Shown piece after piece: positions 20,373 to 32,231 of a stretch of DNA of 64,000 bases. The notes beneath the pieces are model-generated. The model was not told the DNA's origin and ran no database searches. It worked only from the letters and a program-made list of their open reading frames with translations. Location of the stretch: NCBI RefSeq assembly GCF_905475465.1, contig NC_062256.1:7573662-7637661 (forward strand), read 5' to 3'. The translations under genes were made by a program, and so were the position numbers. The DNA is from Pieris napi (Eukaryota; Arthropoda; Insecta; Lepidoptera; Pieridae). Each line of letters opens with the position of its first letter. The stretch's first letter is position 1.

Positions 20373-21177
20373 AAATCTAAGTAGCCGTATAAAGAACAAG
20401 GACGAAAAACACAAACACTTGTTTGTTCCATATTTAAAAATTATAGAATTTCAAACTCTATTAGTAACAGCAACTATAAAGAACGATAACCGCGAAATAT
20501 GACTTCCATATGTCGAAAACGTATTTGTTTTAAGTACATAAAACACTGTCTGGTCTTTTAACTGTCCGTCAAAGGAATACTAATTACAGCTAAAATACTA
20601 AAACAGGTAATTAATGAACGAAATGAGATCAAAAAGAATCGAATGATACAGAGAAATCATTCGTGCGGGTAATTAAAGGCAAGCTAACATAATGAGAAGC
20701 CACTGTGCACACTAATTAGACACCAGTGCGCCAGAAACTATACAACCTAACTCTTCCAATTAACAATGGTTATATATGGATAGGGTTGCCAGTTTAAACT
20801 TGTACAGACTATGGCGTATCTGACAACTGTTTTTGTATGCTCTAGGTACTATTACGGCAGTGGGCCTATATATAAGACCTTTTTATTCCTGGTAAGTAGG
20901 AGCGAATGTAAATTCAAATTAATGATTTTGAAAAACGATAACGACGATAAAAGCTCCGTTATATTAGGTCCTTACATATGAAATTGGCGTTTTGTATGGA
21001 AAAAACTAAAGTATATTTTTTAAAAATAGAATATATTTAATTAATCTAAGTATGTACCATTGTTATGTACACACTTTTGCTATCTTATAAGTAGTTCATT
21101 GATACCTTTACAAAAAACCATTCGAACGGAATTCAATAAAATCTTTGAAGTCGGTTTCGACTGCCCCATCAGTCAGA
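20373..21177. other. Unique stretch, possible regulatory sequence
   Basis: No gene. The part at 20570-20760 (CTAATTACAGC, GGTAATTAATGAACG, GGGTAATTAAAGGC, CACACTAATTAGACACC) is repeat-poor with repeated TAATTA cores, similar in style to 13828-14249. Confidence 0.3.
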
Positions 21178-21312
21178 TTAACAGTAAACTACATATCCCT
21201 CCTTATCAGAATGCCAAATCGTACAATGACTGCTTCACAACTGATTTGAGCGCGACCGCCGCTGCGAACACCGCTGTGTGAGTTCGAATAGTGAGTTACA
21301 GAATCCCAAGGC
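21178..21312. mobile_element. Foldback MITE family F, right half only
   Basis: Right arm of the family best seen at 37623: AATGACTGCTTCACAACTG, GATTTGAGCGCGACCGCCG, CTGTGTGAGTTCGAATAGTG, ending CAAGGC. The left arm is absent. Confidence 0.8.
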
Positions 21313-21660
21313 AGAGTTGAATTTACCTTGCAAGAAGTTATCCAAATTTCGAATAAAATGGTAATCTGTTGGAGCAAGGTCCGGGTACGGTGGATGTCCC
21401 AGACATTCCAATTGAAGCTCCTCTAATTTGGTAGCAGTCTGTTGTGCAGTGTGGTCTAGCGTTGTCGAGAAGCAGCAGTGGCCTAGAGCCATTGACCAGC
21501 CTTGGTAGCTAGCTAGCTAGCTTTTCCATCATGATTTGTAGTGGCTGACAATAGAGATCTGTCGTAATGGTCTGGCCAGATTTCAGAAAGTTAAAGTGAA
21601 CGGCCCCGGCAGTAGTCCAACAAACGCTCACAAGTAACTTTTTAGGAGTCAATTATCGAA
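21313..21660 (-). pseudogene. Mariner transposase relic
   Basis: Minus-strand remnant of a mariner DD34D transposase. It reads SGQTITTDLYCQPLQIMMEK, then a frame change, then KLEELQLECLGHPPYPDLAP and TDYHFIRNLDNFLQGK. PPY(S)PDLAPTDYHFF carries the third catalytic Asp; the usual Ser before PDL is missing. The second catalytic motif DNARPH is readable only in a shifted frame (about 21453), so at least one 1-base indel is present. The N-terminal DNA-binding part is not seen. Confidence 0.85.
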
Positions 21661-21689
21661 TTTACAATGCGAAGCATACAAAACTACAG

Positions 21690-22075
21690 GTGTATCAAAA
21701 ATAGATAGGGAAGAAAAGAAAAGAGAAAATTAATACATCATCATGTAGCAGATGTCACAATGAAAATAAACTTAAGTGGAAATGGGCGGAGCTTACGGCA
21801 AAACAGAAAAGTGGAGCAACAAAGTAAGAAGCTGGTAACAATAAACGCAATAAAGGAAGAGAATTTAGAAGGTGGATAGACCAGATTAAGGGAACTGCAG
21901 GTGGTACATGGTAGAGTGTGGCACAGTGCAGATGGAAATGGCATTTGCCTAAAAAGGGCCCACAGATACTTCGAAATTAATGAGATGATAAAAATAGAAA
22001 TGTATTTAAATGAGTATCGGACATAAAAGGATTTTATTACTATTAGTATATTGTTAACAAGCCTGCCCATATATT
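21690..22075 (+). pseudogene. LINE family I (RTE-like), C-terminal relic
   Basis: The plus strand reads VADVTMKIKLKWKWAEL, a stop, then FRRWIDQIKGTAGGTW. This is the K(W)KWAxH...RRWxDxIxxxAGxxW order of the RTE-type LINE end at 39118. Heavily decayed. Confidence 0.65.
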
Positions 22076-23325
22076 GTGTATTTAGAAAAAGCTTTTCAAC
22101 AAGAATATATTTTTACAATATCACCACACAGTTGTGACATATCTATAGCTGTGTTACAATTTCATTTCATATAATTCGATATTTTCATTATCATTGTCGG
22201 GCTATGTCAAAAAGCTAAATTGTCGCTTTAAGCTTCTGAAGACCCATATATTCCTTCATAAATTATGTATGTGTGAAGGAAAATGGTTTTAGCGATCCCG
22301 TCGCAATATGCAATTTTGATGTAGTCCTCTCAATATCCGTAACGATGATTCAACCTTCGAACCGCGGAATAGCGCGGTGCAATAACTAAACATTGGAAGG
22401 TCAAAAAGTAAAAACATTAACTTCAATTAGGCCTATTAAAAAGGCAATTTTGAAAGTCAAAATTACAAGTTTAAAATATTAAAAAAAAAGTCTAGTTGCC
22501 CCTTCCAAAAGGTAATTTCATATGGAGAAGAATGGGCAAGAAACTCCATACTTACTATTTAAAAATGGTTTTTACAATATTTTGTATCCATTGATTTGAT
22601 AAATGTGAAGACCTAGAATAAAAAAAAACTACTATACTAACAATACAGAAGATAAGACAAGATATTTTGTAGATACATAGTACTCACATATTTACTGCAA
22701 CTATAGATTTGAAATTACTCTTTATAATAAAAAATAACTTTCAACAAAACAGCCAGCTACGACAAAGAGAAGATTTCTTTAAAAAAAATAGAAAAACAAA
22801 AGCTAATATAAACCTATATAACTAGAATAGCAACTAATTGATTTTGTCATTTGATTGTCCTATGGCCAAGCCAAATTTAGGGCCATCCTTATTAATGTAA
22901 TGGCAACCCTATTTAACTGAGAACTTTACTTTCACAAAATATGTGATTAACAGTCCAATTTAATTTTAAACAATGCCCTAATTGAAAATTCTTTATATTT
23001 ATTTTTATCGCGACAATTTATCTCTGCGAAAACAATTTGCTATCAACAATGTTAATTACGTTCTTGGCTCTCCCTTTTACTTTAAAACTGGTTTTTATTT
23101 AACCAGTTAATCCAATAAAATATATCATAAATTCAATTCAACATGTAATTAGCAACTATATGAATAAAAAGATAAAAAATCACTTAAACAAGTAATTACA
23201 TATTTTAAAAGTCTTTTATTTATTTCTTTATAAGTTCTAAACACACATACACATTTACATCAATTATATTAGAACACAAGCAAACTAGAAACTTACACAC
23301 ATGACAACTAAACTTATTACTTAAG
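22076..23325. other. AT-rich stretch, nothing recognised
   Basis: About 1.25 kb, strongly AT-rich, with no recognisable gene or repeat family. Confidence 0.35.
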
Positions 23326-23570
23326 TTGTCATGTGGTACATGGTGTAATGAATGCAGCTTACAAACGTAGTGTAAAACAAAAAACTTTGCGATTAAATAG
23401 AATGGCGGAGAGTTTATAGCCAGTTCTTCTCTTCCGTTCTACGCCCTTAATTTGAGTACTGGCAGTAAATGTTAAATTAGAATCATTAAATGTATTTTTT
23501 TTTGACGTTCATAAGTGTACATTGTGTTACCTATATGAATAAATGATTTTTCACTTTTCACTTTTGATTA
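23326..23570 (+). mobile_element. LINE family C, 3' UTR
   Basis: Good copy: GTCATGTGGTACATGGTGTA, AATGGCGGAGAGTTTATAGC, GTACTGGCAGTAAATGTTA, and ending at ATGAATAAATGATTTTTCAC, which contains the AATAAA signal. Confidence 0.85.
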
Positions 23571-23692
23571 AACAATCCACAAAATACAAAATAAATACAA
23601 TAATAATTAAAATAAGTAATAATAACTGAAACCTCATTAAGAGCATGATAAACGAGGTTGCGGTAAGCTGTAAAATATATCAATATTTTCAA

Positions 23693-23935
23693 AACACCAT
23701 ACCATATCCTGCTCAATCGTGACTGTTGTTATTCATGTATTTTGTAATTGCACTGTAAGACTAGCTTTTAGTTTTTACACGCTTTATATTAGCTTCACCT
23801 GTATGTATGTATGTATGTACTATGTATATATGTAACCGACTCCTTCGGAGTCGATTTTGACCCACTTTAAACGGACAGATTTTATTCAAATTTTGCGCAC
23901 CTGTCAAAGAGATTTTTATAATTCGCACTTGTAAT
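23693..23935 (+). mobile_element. LINE family D, 3' UTR with (GTAT)n
   Basis: Begins CATATCCTGCTCAATCGTGA, aligned with the stop-codon region of the 16300 copy. It continues through ACACGCTTTATATTAGCTTC, a (GTAT)n run, ACCGACTCCTTCGGAGTCG (a hairpin) and GCGCACCTGTCAAAGA. The second half recurs at 27962. Confidence 0.65.
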
Positions 23936-24936
23936 TGCCATCCTCGGCCTAGAACGTATTGCTACGTTCTTAACCTTCACAGTCTCCTTTCTTAGGTAGC
24001 ATACTCACTGCTTGCCTTAGAAGTTCGACCGTGCCCTCCATGAACGGTTTAAGCACTCGCCAGTACCGCACAACCCTCCCAAAGGCCTCACACATACAAG
24101 ATTGTTTTGTTATCCGGCGCAAGAACAAAGTGGTAGTTCTTTTATATGCGAAATTTAGTCAACCGATGGCACCACATGCTGTTTGCATTCGTAAAATTAA
24201 TTAATTAATTTATTTTTATTCGATATTTTATTACTTATTCTGCTACTAGAAAAGAGATAACTAACATCGGTCCATCTTGAGTTATAAGTGATGTAGCTAA
24301 CACGACTTTGTGTTATATATTCAGATTCAGACAAGACCGAAAAAAATCTTGTGTTAATTAAAATTTTGTGGCTTACAAAAGAATCCAAATTAGTTTCCGT
24401 ACCTTCATAAATATAATTGCGAACCACTTATTGCCCATAAAAGGGAACGTGCGAACGTTCCTGTTGCAAAATTGGACAAAAGGAAACATCCCAGTATCCT
24501 GTGACTGGAGTGGGCTTACAGATAAATTATTTATCAACTGTATAGCAATTTTCTTTATGACTCCTCCGACGAAACATAGCAATTTACTTGAAAGAGATGC
24601 GTGAAGCAAGGACGCTAAAATTGGAAAAAGGTTTCAAGAGAAACAATTATTCAATAACTTCGACTTTGTGTATGCTATGTATTTTATAGGTTCTTGTTTC
24701 TTTAAAGAGCACGGTCGTTAAAATTTGCTTCAGACTAATTATTATAGCTTGGACCCTTCTGTAAACATATACTTCCCACTTTCATAGCTACAAGCACGTT
24801 TAAAATCATTATTATAATGACTCTCGTATGTATGCAGTGTTCATTTATGTACTATTCCTAAGTAAATTTGACTTTGCCTTTAAAGCATAGAATAAGGATA
24901 TTTGAGAAAATTGATGTCAATCGAATAATGCCAGAC
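23936..24936. other. Unassigned stretch
   Basis: Contains a GC-richer part at 23940-24130 and a short inverted repeat GGAACGTGCGAACGTTCC at 24442-24459. Two overlapping 78-residue frames on opposite strands (24368-24609) show no known motif. No gene supported. Confidence 0.3.
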
Positions 24937-24939
24937 TTA

Positions 24940-25469
24940 CGTCCGAACCCAATAACCTATCTCAATCCATAATCTGCCATCTGAGATAGTAATCTTAATC
25001 CAAATGTTGTAAAAAGTGTGCCAATAACCAATATGCCTTTGGATTGTAATAGCCATTTGTCGATACAAGCTATCCATGAGAGTTCGTATCGGTGTCTGTG
25101 GATAGACCTTTGTATGAAAATGACAGTTGACGAAAGCTCGATTTCAAGAGTTAATTATTTTACCAGATTTTAACTTACACCAGTTTTTTAATTAATTAAA
25201 AAAAACTGTTTGTTATGTTTTAAACATACACATGTAAATTTTAATGTTATTTGTACGGTTTTATTTACTTTATTTGGTTTACATTGATTATCAAATATGA
25301 GTGTAAACTCGGTAAAATGGAACGACAAAGAGCATTTTATCCGTCGCCAAAATTGATTGTCTCCGTAGGGTTTGATTATTGGGATGCAGATAGGAGATCG
25401 ATCGACTGTCACGGTCCGATCTCAGATTGCCTCAATCTGAGATTGTGGATTGATTATTGGGTTCGGGCG
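24940..25469 (+). mobile_element. Harbinger-type element R, copy 1
   Basis: The ends CGTCCGAACCCAATAACC and (reversed) CGCCCGAACCCAATAATC are inverted, and both sides carry TTA (24937-24939 and 25470-25472). A 3-bp TTA duplication is the mark of PIF/Harbinger elements. Inside, ATG at 25297 opens a frame reading SVKWNDKEHFIRRQ that stops after 19 codons. It is an internally deleted derivative; copy 2 lies at 35878. Confidence 0.82.
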
Positions 25470-25548
25470 TTAATAAATTTATATTTAAAGGTCCGTTTCC
25501 TTCAATGTTTACGTGAGAAATAGTCAGAGAAACTTAAAAACAAAATGA

Positions 25549-25839
25549 TTGTCTGTAAAGTCGGTTTACGGACGATAGTTTAACGTGACAACGTCATGAC
25601 AAAACATTGATGAAATGATTGCATATGAATAAATTTAATCATTTTTATTGAATTATCACTATTTTGTTTGGATACAAAGGAGTGAGTCCTAGGACGTATA
25701 GGCCAATCGAGTGGAAGAGAGATAGATGCGGGCAAGCGTACAATGCGCGTAACGAGACAATTAGCGTAACGAAACAATGAGCGTAACGGGACAATGAGTA
25801 ATGTTTTCATCTATTTATTAGACGTTGTCACGTCAAAAA
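25549..25839. mobile_element. MITE family Q, copy 2
   Basis: Same left end as 13506 (TTGTCTGTAAAGTCGGTTTA) and same right end GACGTTGTCACGTC. Near the right end lies a different tandem repeat: a 17-bp unit of the form AGCGTAACGAGACAATG, three copies at 25747-25797. Confidence 0.75.
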
Positions 25840-26467
25840 GCTCTTTGAGCAATACCTTTAATATACCTACGCTTGATTCTTGTTGGGTGCATTAACATCC
25901 CTACTACATATTAGCTGTTTCTTATTTTTCCATGAATTCTGGTAATGATTACTTTAAGATACTGAAAAAACATTACTTAATAATATTTCTCAACACCTTA
26001 AGATAAAGCCAATGTTTAAGATAAAACAAGATTTTTAATATCTTAAGAGTTTTTCGATTTTATATCCATTGATTTAATTAAAAAAACACATTTCGGTAAA
26101 ATTCCACTTCATATTCGATAAAAGTATAAAAGATAACCTGCTACTTAGTTAATTTGGTTTTAATAAGGAATTGTTTTATCTTTAAGATTTCCGAATATTT
26201 AAAAATGCAATAAAAGAAATTGCAAAGCGGGTCGATGGCGTCATTAAAAGCATACACAACTACAGTTTTTACGACTAATAAATTCCATGATATGGGGACA
26301 TTTTGTGAAGTTCTTACTGAATTTTATGAATCTGTGCTACATTAACAATTTAATTGGTTATAAAAATTTTATTTAATATGAATTACGTTGCTATTTTGTT
26401 TGCACATTTATTCAACACTATTAATGGTGCTACAGATTCCGTATCTTTTTCTTTACCATTTTTTTTG
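25840..26467. other. AT-rich stretch, nothing recognised
   Basis: No gene or repeat family assigned. Confidence 0.35.
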
Positions 26468-26520
26468 TAATAGGCAAGTAGGTGATCAAACTTCAGGTGT
26501 TTGACAAAGGCCGTTGATAT
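26468..26520 (-). mobile_element. SINE fragment
   Basis: AATAGGCAAGTAGGTGATCA is the reverse of the SINE body TGATCACCTACTTGCCTATT. It breaks off after CAAAGGCCGTTGATA. Confidence 0.65.
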
Positions 26521-26571
26521 TTAATATTGCTACAAGCCTTGGTCTCGTTATATATATATCGTTATATTGTT

Positions 26572-26825
26572 ATCGTTCCGCAACGGAGCGTTTTCTACGG
26601 CAGTTTTTGCCGCGCACCACCACTATGTGGAACCAGCTGCCCACAGAAGTATTTCCGAACCAATTCGACTTAGGGTCCTTCAAGAAAAGAGCGTACCAAT
26701 TCTTGAAAGGCCGGCAACGCACTTGCGAGCCTTCTGGCATTGTGAGTGTCCATGGGCGGCGGTATCACTTAACATCAGGTGAGCCTCCTGCCCGTTTGCC
26801 TCCTGTTACATAAAAAAAAAAAAAC
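26572..26825 (+). pseudogene. LINE family B, best C-terminus and tail
   Basis: Most readable family B end. The frame gives RSATERFLRQFLPRTTTMW, NQLPTEVFPNQFDLGSFKK and RAYQFLKGRQRT, then the 3' tail GAGTGTCCATGGGCGGCG and GCCTCCTGCCCGTTTGCC with an A run. These are the last residues of a jockey/CR1-like ORF2. The reverse transcriptase and endonuclease domains are absent, so it is a 5'-truncated insertion. Confidence 0.88.
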
Positions 26826-26837
26826 ATTTTTTTCTTA

Positions 26838-26938
26838 ACAGGCAAGTAGGTGATCATCCTTTGTGTCTTACACACGCCGTTGTAGATCTAAGGTAACCCA
26901 TTCCCCATGATGTTTTTTCTTCACCCTTCGATTGTTAA
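26838..26938 (-). mobile_element. SINE fragment
   Basis: Reverse of the SINE middle: AACAGGCAAGTAGGTGATCA, CACACGCCGTTGTAGATCTA and ATGATGTTTTTTCTTCACCC. Head and tail are missing. It lies 13 bp after a LINE B end. Confidence 0.7.
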
Positions 26939-27408
26939 AGAAGGTTTAACTATCTGAACGTCAGTTCAGTATGAAGATAGTCAATATTAAATTAATGAAA
27001 CGTTTATTTGCTAAGATAGTGGTACAATTAGATAGATTACGTATAAAAAACCGCACAATCAGCCATATATAAATAGGCATGCAAATGTCATATTAATTTT
27101 TATAATCTCATATAATAAGAACATTAACAGTAATATATTAAAATATTTACAAAACATTTTCTTACAGTATATGAACTGACATGACTGATCATTTGTCGGT
27201 TCATTCAACGGACAAAACTGTTAATCTATGTAGTTCATTATTTCATTGTGACTTAGAACGAAATATCTCAAATCGTATTTGAGAATGGTATTCATACTTC
27301 ATCTGAATCCTTTACTTTAGTAATACGTAATTTTATGTATAACTAGCTGTACGCTGTGGCACATTGTGATTGAATGGTTGAGAAATGAGGAACAAAACAA
27401 AGAATACA
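26939..27408. other. AT-rich stretch, nothing recognised
   Basis: No gene or repeat family assigned. Confidence 0.3.
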
Positions 27409-27629
27409 TCTTTATATATATAATTCTTCTGTGAGTGTGTATGTCACTAAACTTCTCTCAAACGACTGGACCGATTTTGATGAAATTTTTTGTGTGTGTT
27501 CAAGGGGATCTGGGAATGGTTTAGATTCACAAATCAGCCCGCCAGATGGCGCTGCAGTCGGTACTTTCATACTTTGCTTTACTAACTGCTTGAAATATCA
27601 TGCAGGACAACGTCTGTTGGGTCCACTAG
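27409..27629 (+). mobile_element. Helitron-type non-autonomous element
   Basis: Starts TCTTTATATATATAATTC after an A, and ends in CTAG at 27626-27629. The end has a hairpin-capable stretch GGACAACGTCTGTTGGGTCC just before it. The body contains GACTGGACCGATTTTGATG, the motif shared by lepidopteran repeats of this class. The base after CTAG is A rather than the expected T, so the right boundary is less certain. Confidence 0.55.
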
Positions 27630-27961
27630 ATTCATGTAAGTTTAATTTTACAATACATGTGGAAAAAATGAAAAAATAAAAAAACTAAAAACTATGCTAA
27701 AATTTCGGTGGACAAATTTTTTAGTTTTTGAAGCGTACACAAACCAACATAACATTTATATATATACATATATAGATAGATTAACTAGTTGAGAGAAGCT
27801 TTATTAACACGCAAATATTTGTGTGCGTTAAGATGTGACAATGATAGGGAATGTGTTAAAACCATTTTCCAATTATTGCGTCGTTGGTTACGGACATGGG
27901 TTAGATATTGTTTGTATTAAGGTTGTGTTCGAAGTAGCAGGAGGTCGAGTTTCATTCACTA

Positions 27962-28115
27962 TTTTTACACGCTTTATATTAGCTTCACCTGTATGTATGT
28001 ATGTATGTAACCGACTCCTTCTGACTCGATTTTAACCCTCTTTTAACGGACAGATTTAATTCAAACTTTGCGCACCTGTCAAAGATCGATGACAATGCAA
28101 TAATCCGAAAAAAAA
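27962..28115 (+). mobile_element. LINE family D, 3' UTR part
   Basis: ACACGCTTTATATTAGCTTC, (GTAT)n, ACCGACTCCTTCTGACTCG and GCGCACCTGTCAAAGATCG match 23777-23935. Confidence 0.65.
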
Positions 28116-28859
28116 TGCAAAAAAAAATTAACTAAAAAATAAATAATCTCTGTGCCATATTTTTCGTCTATCGAGCAACCCACGCTTTTTCACAATAATA
28201 CCAGTATTTTTTGTTCATTACCATTTTCTGCCTAAATTAGGAATTATTTTTCACTTTTTGGTTTGATGTGCTTTAAAAGCGTGTTTTTTAGTTTTTTTTT
28301 TAACTGTTATTTATTTTTTATTGCATCAGAAAGCTACTAGAAGAGTGGGTTCAATTGAATTATTTGTTAATTATCGAGAAAGGAATAAACGAATTAATTA
28401 AACTGCAGGGCACTACTATTTATATCAAAATCTCTAACTAATTAGGCATTTTATGTTCATAGCACGCTATGTGTTCTGTCCAATCGTTTTTCACTTTCGG
28501 ACTATGGGCTATATTAATATTTGATGTAAACTCTATACTAAGCAAGCATTAACACTGTTAGAATTAACATATATATACTTCTTCAATAATACCAGTATAA
28601 TACCAGTCAACATATATTATAATACTATATAATAATATTCAATATTACTTATTACAAATGCATGATTTATTGTACAGTATCGGAATCTCTACCTCTGGCT
28701 AGCTACTTGTATGTTTGAATTAAATAAAAAAATAAACAGTTTAAAGTCTTAAGTCTCTAAGAGAAATATAGCTCTTCCATATTATCCTGTCTACATAATA
28801 CCATCATAGCATTACTTATATTACAAATAAATATTTGTACGATTTTGGAATCCCATTCT
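28116..28859. other. AT-rich stretch, nothing recognised
   Basis: Probably includes further decayed tail of the preceding repeat (poly-A and poly-T stretches at 28110-28310). No gene. Confidence 0.3.
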
Positions 28860-29760
28860 GTAGTGCGGCCGGATCGCTTCCGCCTTCACCAAGTGGTGAA
28901 GCATGAGTACGGAACGGAGGTCGGCAAGTGAGTTAATTAACTGCGAGCGTGTAAGGCGACGCTCACGGCCGCTCTAATTGCACGATTATTCCTCCGCGAC
29001 GCCTAACTGCTGGATGAAATTTAATTAAAGTTTGTTGTTCAAATAGATTTAATTAAAGTAATGCCGACGCCGGGCCCAATCCGAGTGAGTGCTGCGCAAC
29101 TTTTCTAATTCATTACATCTAAAAGCGTTCCCGTGGTGCCGAGCACTCTTAATAATTTGTATTGTGTAGTTATAGTCGTTTTAGTGAGATGCCGGGCAAC
29201 TTGAGTACGCGCTCGTTTCGCGATACCGGCGCCGGTCGCTTCTTTGATATTTATCTCGGGTCTCCCGAGCCCGGAACACTCTCGCTAATGGAATCAATCC
29301 CGTGATTACCTAGATTAAACAGTTTTCATAAGCTAATTAACTGTATCGAGTAAATTATTCACAACATTTCTCCATTAACGGGACAGTTGGAAATTATATC
29401 TCGCACACAAATTTACGTTAAAAGCGGCATTAAGATAAAAGCAATGTGCCATAATTCTTATTAATTATTAATAGCATTGTCAATTAACGGTATTAGGCGA
29501 CCGAAATAGAAAATATTTATCTATCCAAAAATAACAATTGTAACAGCGATCCGGAGTGGCCCTAAGCGAGGAACGATGTTCGCGTCAATTATTGCTAATG
29601 GAAAACTTAAATTATGATAAAAGCTAGGCCGCGGGCGGATGCTGCGATTCCCTGGCACCGTGGGTTACTGCATCCCGGCTAATGATAGGGCATATTCTTT
29701 GGTAAAACTGGTACCTTTCAATCAACACGATTTTTAGATTCCTAGCAATTAAAGCGGTTT
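28860..29760. promoter_or_regulatory. Candidate conserved regulatory block
   Basis: About 900 bp with no identified transposon and clearly higher GC in parts (GACGCCGGGCCCAATCCG, GATACCGGCGCCGGTCGC). It is packed with TAATTA-type cores, including ATTTAATTAAAGT twice, 28 bp apart (29019-29031 and 29047-29059). There is no ORF of note. The pattern fits an ancient developmental enhancer or conserved non-coding element; the target gene is unknown. Confidence 0.4.
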
Positions 29761-30039
29761 TAATTGGACTCTATTTTGGGGGCACGCTAACACGAATGTA
29801 TGTTATGAGTGTTAAGTGTTAAAAAGTTATTATTCTATCCACGTGCTTTAACTAAACAAAAAATATAATAAAATACATAAGTTATATAAAGATTTATAGA
29901 TTTTTTGCAACAGACTGGTTTAGATTGTATTAAGCACATCTATTTATTAACAAATTGAAATATTCAACAGCCTCTAACAACAATCTAATTTAACACAACA
30001 CAAGTTTAATCTTTTAATAAAACAACCGCGCATCAATGG

Positions 30040-30350
30040 ATTCCCCTGTTCCGTGTCGGGCGCCCCGTCCCACAAAAGCTTTCTGTCGGGCAGCTTTCAG
30101 CCGATTACCCACGACGCAGAGCCTAATTTGATTGCCGCTCGCCATCAATTACCTTACAACCACGGCTTTTTATTTAGTGGCCCGTTTTCGCACTCTTCGC
30201 GACTTTTGCCTGTAAATACAGGGCATTGTTCCCATTTGATTGTTCATTGTTTGAGAGTATGCGCAATTAAAACTACCAGTTCGCAACGGACCATTAGTGC
30301 TAAACGAAACGTTTCATTGACTTCACGTATTGTACTGGAACTATGAGAAG
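30040..30350. promoter_or_regulatory. Candidate conserved non-coding segment
   Basis: Repeat-free and GC-richer than its flanks. It holds several CAATTA cores (GCCATCAATTACCTTAC, GCGCAATTAAAACTACC). A 97-residue plus-strand frame (30053-30346) has no recognisable motif or transposon similarity and is more likely chance in a GC-rich patch, but it could hide an exon. Confidence 0.3.
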
Positions 30351-30846
30351 AAATGTCGTTTTGAACTTACAGTTAGGCTTATATCTTGGTCAGATTTTGA
30401 GAGAAAATTCTCTGGTCACTTTTTTAATACATCTGTAATGAAATGACAGATAGAAGTAAAGACAGAAAATTAAAGGATATAATTGAGGAGGCGATATTAG
30501 TGAACTTTAAATGTCGTTTCTTTGTATTTTCTGGTGAGATTTAAGAACAATTGGCATAGTTAAACAATAATTGTTGTAATATTGTAACGGCTTGATAAAT
30601 AAAATATGCCGTATGTATAAAATAAGATTATTAAAAACATTACGTAATTATTATAATTAACTCTTGAAAATAAATATGTAATATTTATTCAACAATATTT
30701 ATAATAATAATTTATTTAAGCAGATACCATAAATCCATACTAATAATATATAATAATAAGTAATTGTTATATTAGTTACCATATATTTCCCACTGTTTAA
30801 CAACTCAACTTCAATTTATGTATAACTACATAAATAAATCACAAAT
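30351..30846. other. AT-rich stretch, nothing recognised
   Basis: No gene or repeat family assigned. Confidence 0.35.
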
Positions 30847-30982
30847 AATGGCGCTACAACCTTCTTTAGATCTGGGCCTCAGATTTCTATATCTCTTTCG
30901 TGATCATTTGTCAATCTAAGAGGCAAGTAGGTGATCAACCTCCTTTGCCTGAGCTCATCCTTGAGGTCGTAGGTTCGATCCG
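30847..30982 (-). mobile_element. Rearranged SINE fragments
   Basis: Left part is a minus-strand SINE tail (GGCGCTACAACC, then GGCCTCAGATTTCT, then AGGCAAGTAGGTGATCAACC). At 30950 it switches to plus-strand head sequence (CTCATCCTTGAGGTCG, GGTTCGATCC). A composite of two inverted pieces. Confidence 0.7.
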
Positions 30983-31391
30983 TCCTATATATAAAAAACC
31001 ACCTACTATCATTTATATCTTCCATATGCTTAAGGTTCTATTACAGGATACAAAAAACTAAATTAAGTCTCGACAACATTGTATCAACTTCGCTTATAAA
31101 AAACGAGAACGAACACATTTTTAATTAAGTAATGCATCGATCAGTCGTTATTAATTAATTTCTTGACTAGTTTTCTATTTCAAAACTCACTAATGAGATA
31201 CATATGGTACTAACGCCCATGATGTATAGTTTAATTATACTATTTATAAGGTTGGTTCACCTGCATAGCGTTCAGCCGGTGTATCGTAAGTGCTCCGTCA
31301 TAAGATCCTGAAGAAAAAAGGCACTTACGTCTCATATAAATATTTATAGTAAATATATTTCGCCTGTTTTTGTTATTTCTTATTGGCCGAT
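30983..31391. other. AT-rich stretch, nothing recognised
   Basis: No gene or repeat family assigned. Confidence 0.3.
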
Positions 31392-31676
31392 AGCAGTGTT
31401 GGCCTAGTGGCTTCAGCGTGCGATTCTCATCCCTCAGGTCGTAGGCTCGAACCCCGGCTGTGCACCAATGGACTTTTTATGGTGAAGGAAAACATCGTGA
31501 GGAAACCGGCTTGCCTTAGACTCAAAAGCGTCGACGGCGTGTGTCAAGCACAGGAGGCTGATCACCTACATGCCTATTAGATTGGCAAATGATCTAGAAA
31601 CAGATTCAGAAATTGCAGAAATCTGAGGTCCAGAACTAAAAAAGCTTGTAGTGCCATTGATTTATTTATTTTTATA
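31392..31676 (+). mobile_element. tRNA-derived SINE
   Basis: A box in GTGTTGGCCTAGTGGC, B box region GTAGGCTCGAACCCCGG, body with an internal deletion after CCAATGGACTTTT, and tail GCTTGTAGTGCCATTG. The flanks TTGGCCGATAG and TGGGCCGACAG may be a decayed target duplication. Confidence 0.9.
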
Positions 31677-31889
31677 TTGATGGGCCGACAGAGTGTGTGG
31701 GTGAAGCCCGTCCTTTTGGGTATGGTGGGTGATAAATATCTAATATATTTTGATTATATTTAATAATACAAGCTTTTTATGAATTACCTATCACACATAC
31801 AAAAACGGGTGCACCGCATATTTTTTTTCTAAAAGTAAAAACACTTGATTATCAAAATTGGCATGTTAAATCAAAAACGGTAGAAGGCT

Positions 31890-31980
31890 GCCCTGCGATT
31901 CTGTAACTCACTTTTCGAACTCACACAGCGGTTTTCACAGCGGAGGTCGCGCTCAAATCAGTCGTGAAGCAGTCATTTTA
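31890..31980. mobile_element. Foldback MITE family F, left arm
   Basis: GCCCTGCGATTCTGTAACTC through CAGCGGTTTTCACAGCGG to GAAGCAGTCATTTTA. Only one arm remains. AT-rich simple sequence follows. Confidence 0.8.
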
Positions 31981-32231
31981 CATTTTACATATTACATTTT
32001 ATATATTATATACATATATATTTTACTGATACCATTTTGAAATATAAAGAATCAATTAAATAGACGTACAAATCGGAGGCCATTATAAGATTATAGCGCC
32101 AAAGGCCAATTGAGGGCCTAATTTTATTGTCAGTATTCGGATTTACATTAAATTTTGTATGATCAGTATTATTTATTATGTCATAAATAGGTTAGTACTC
32201 TCATACTTCTCTGTTCTTTTTTACTGTTTTT

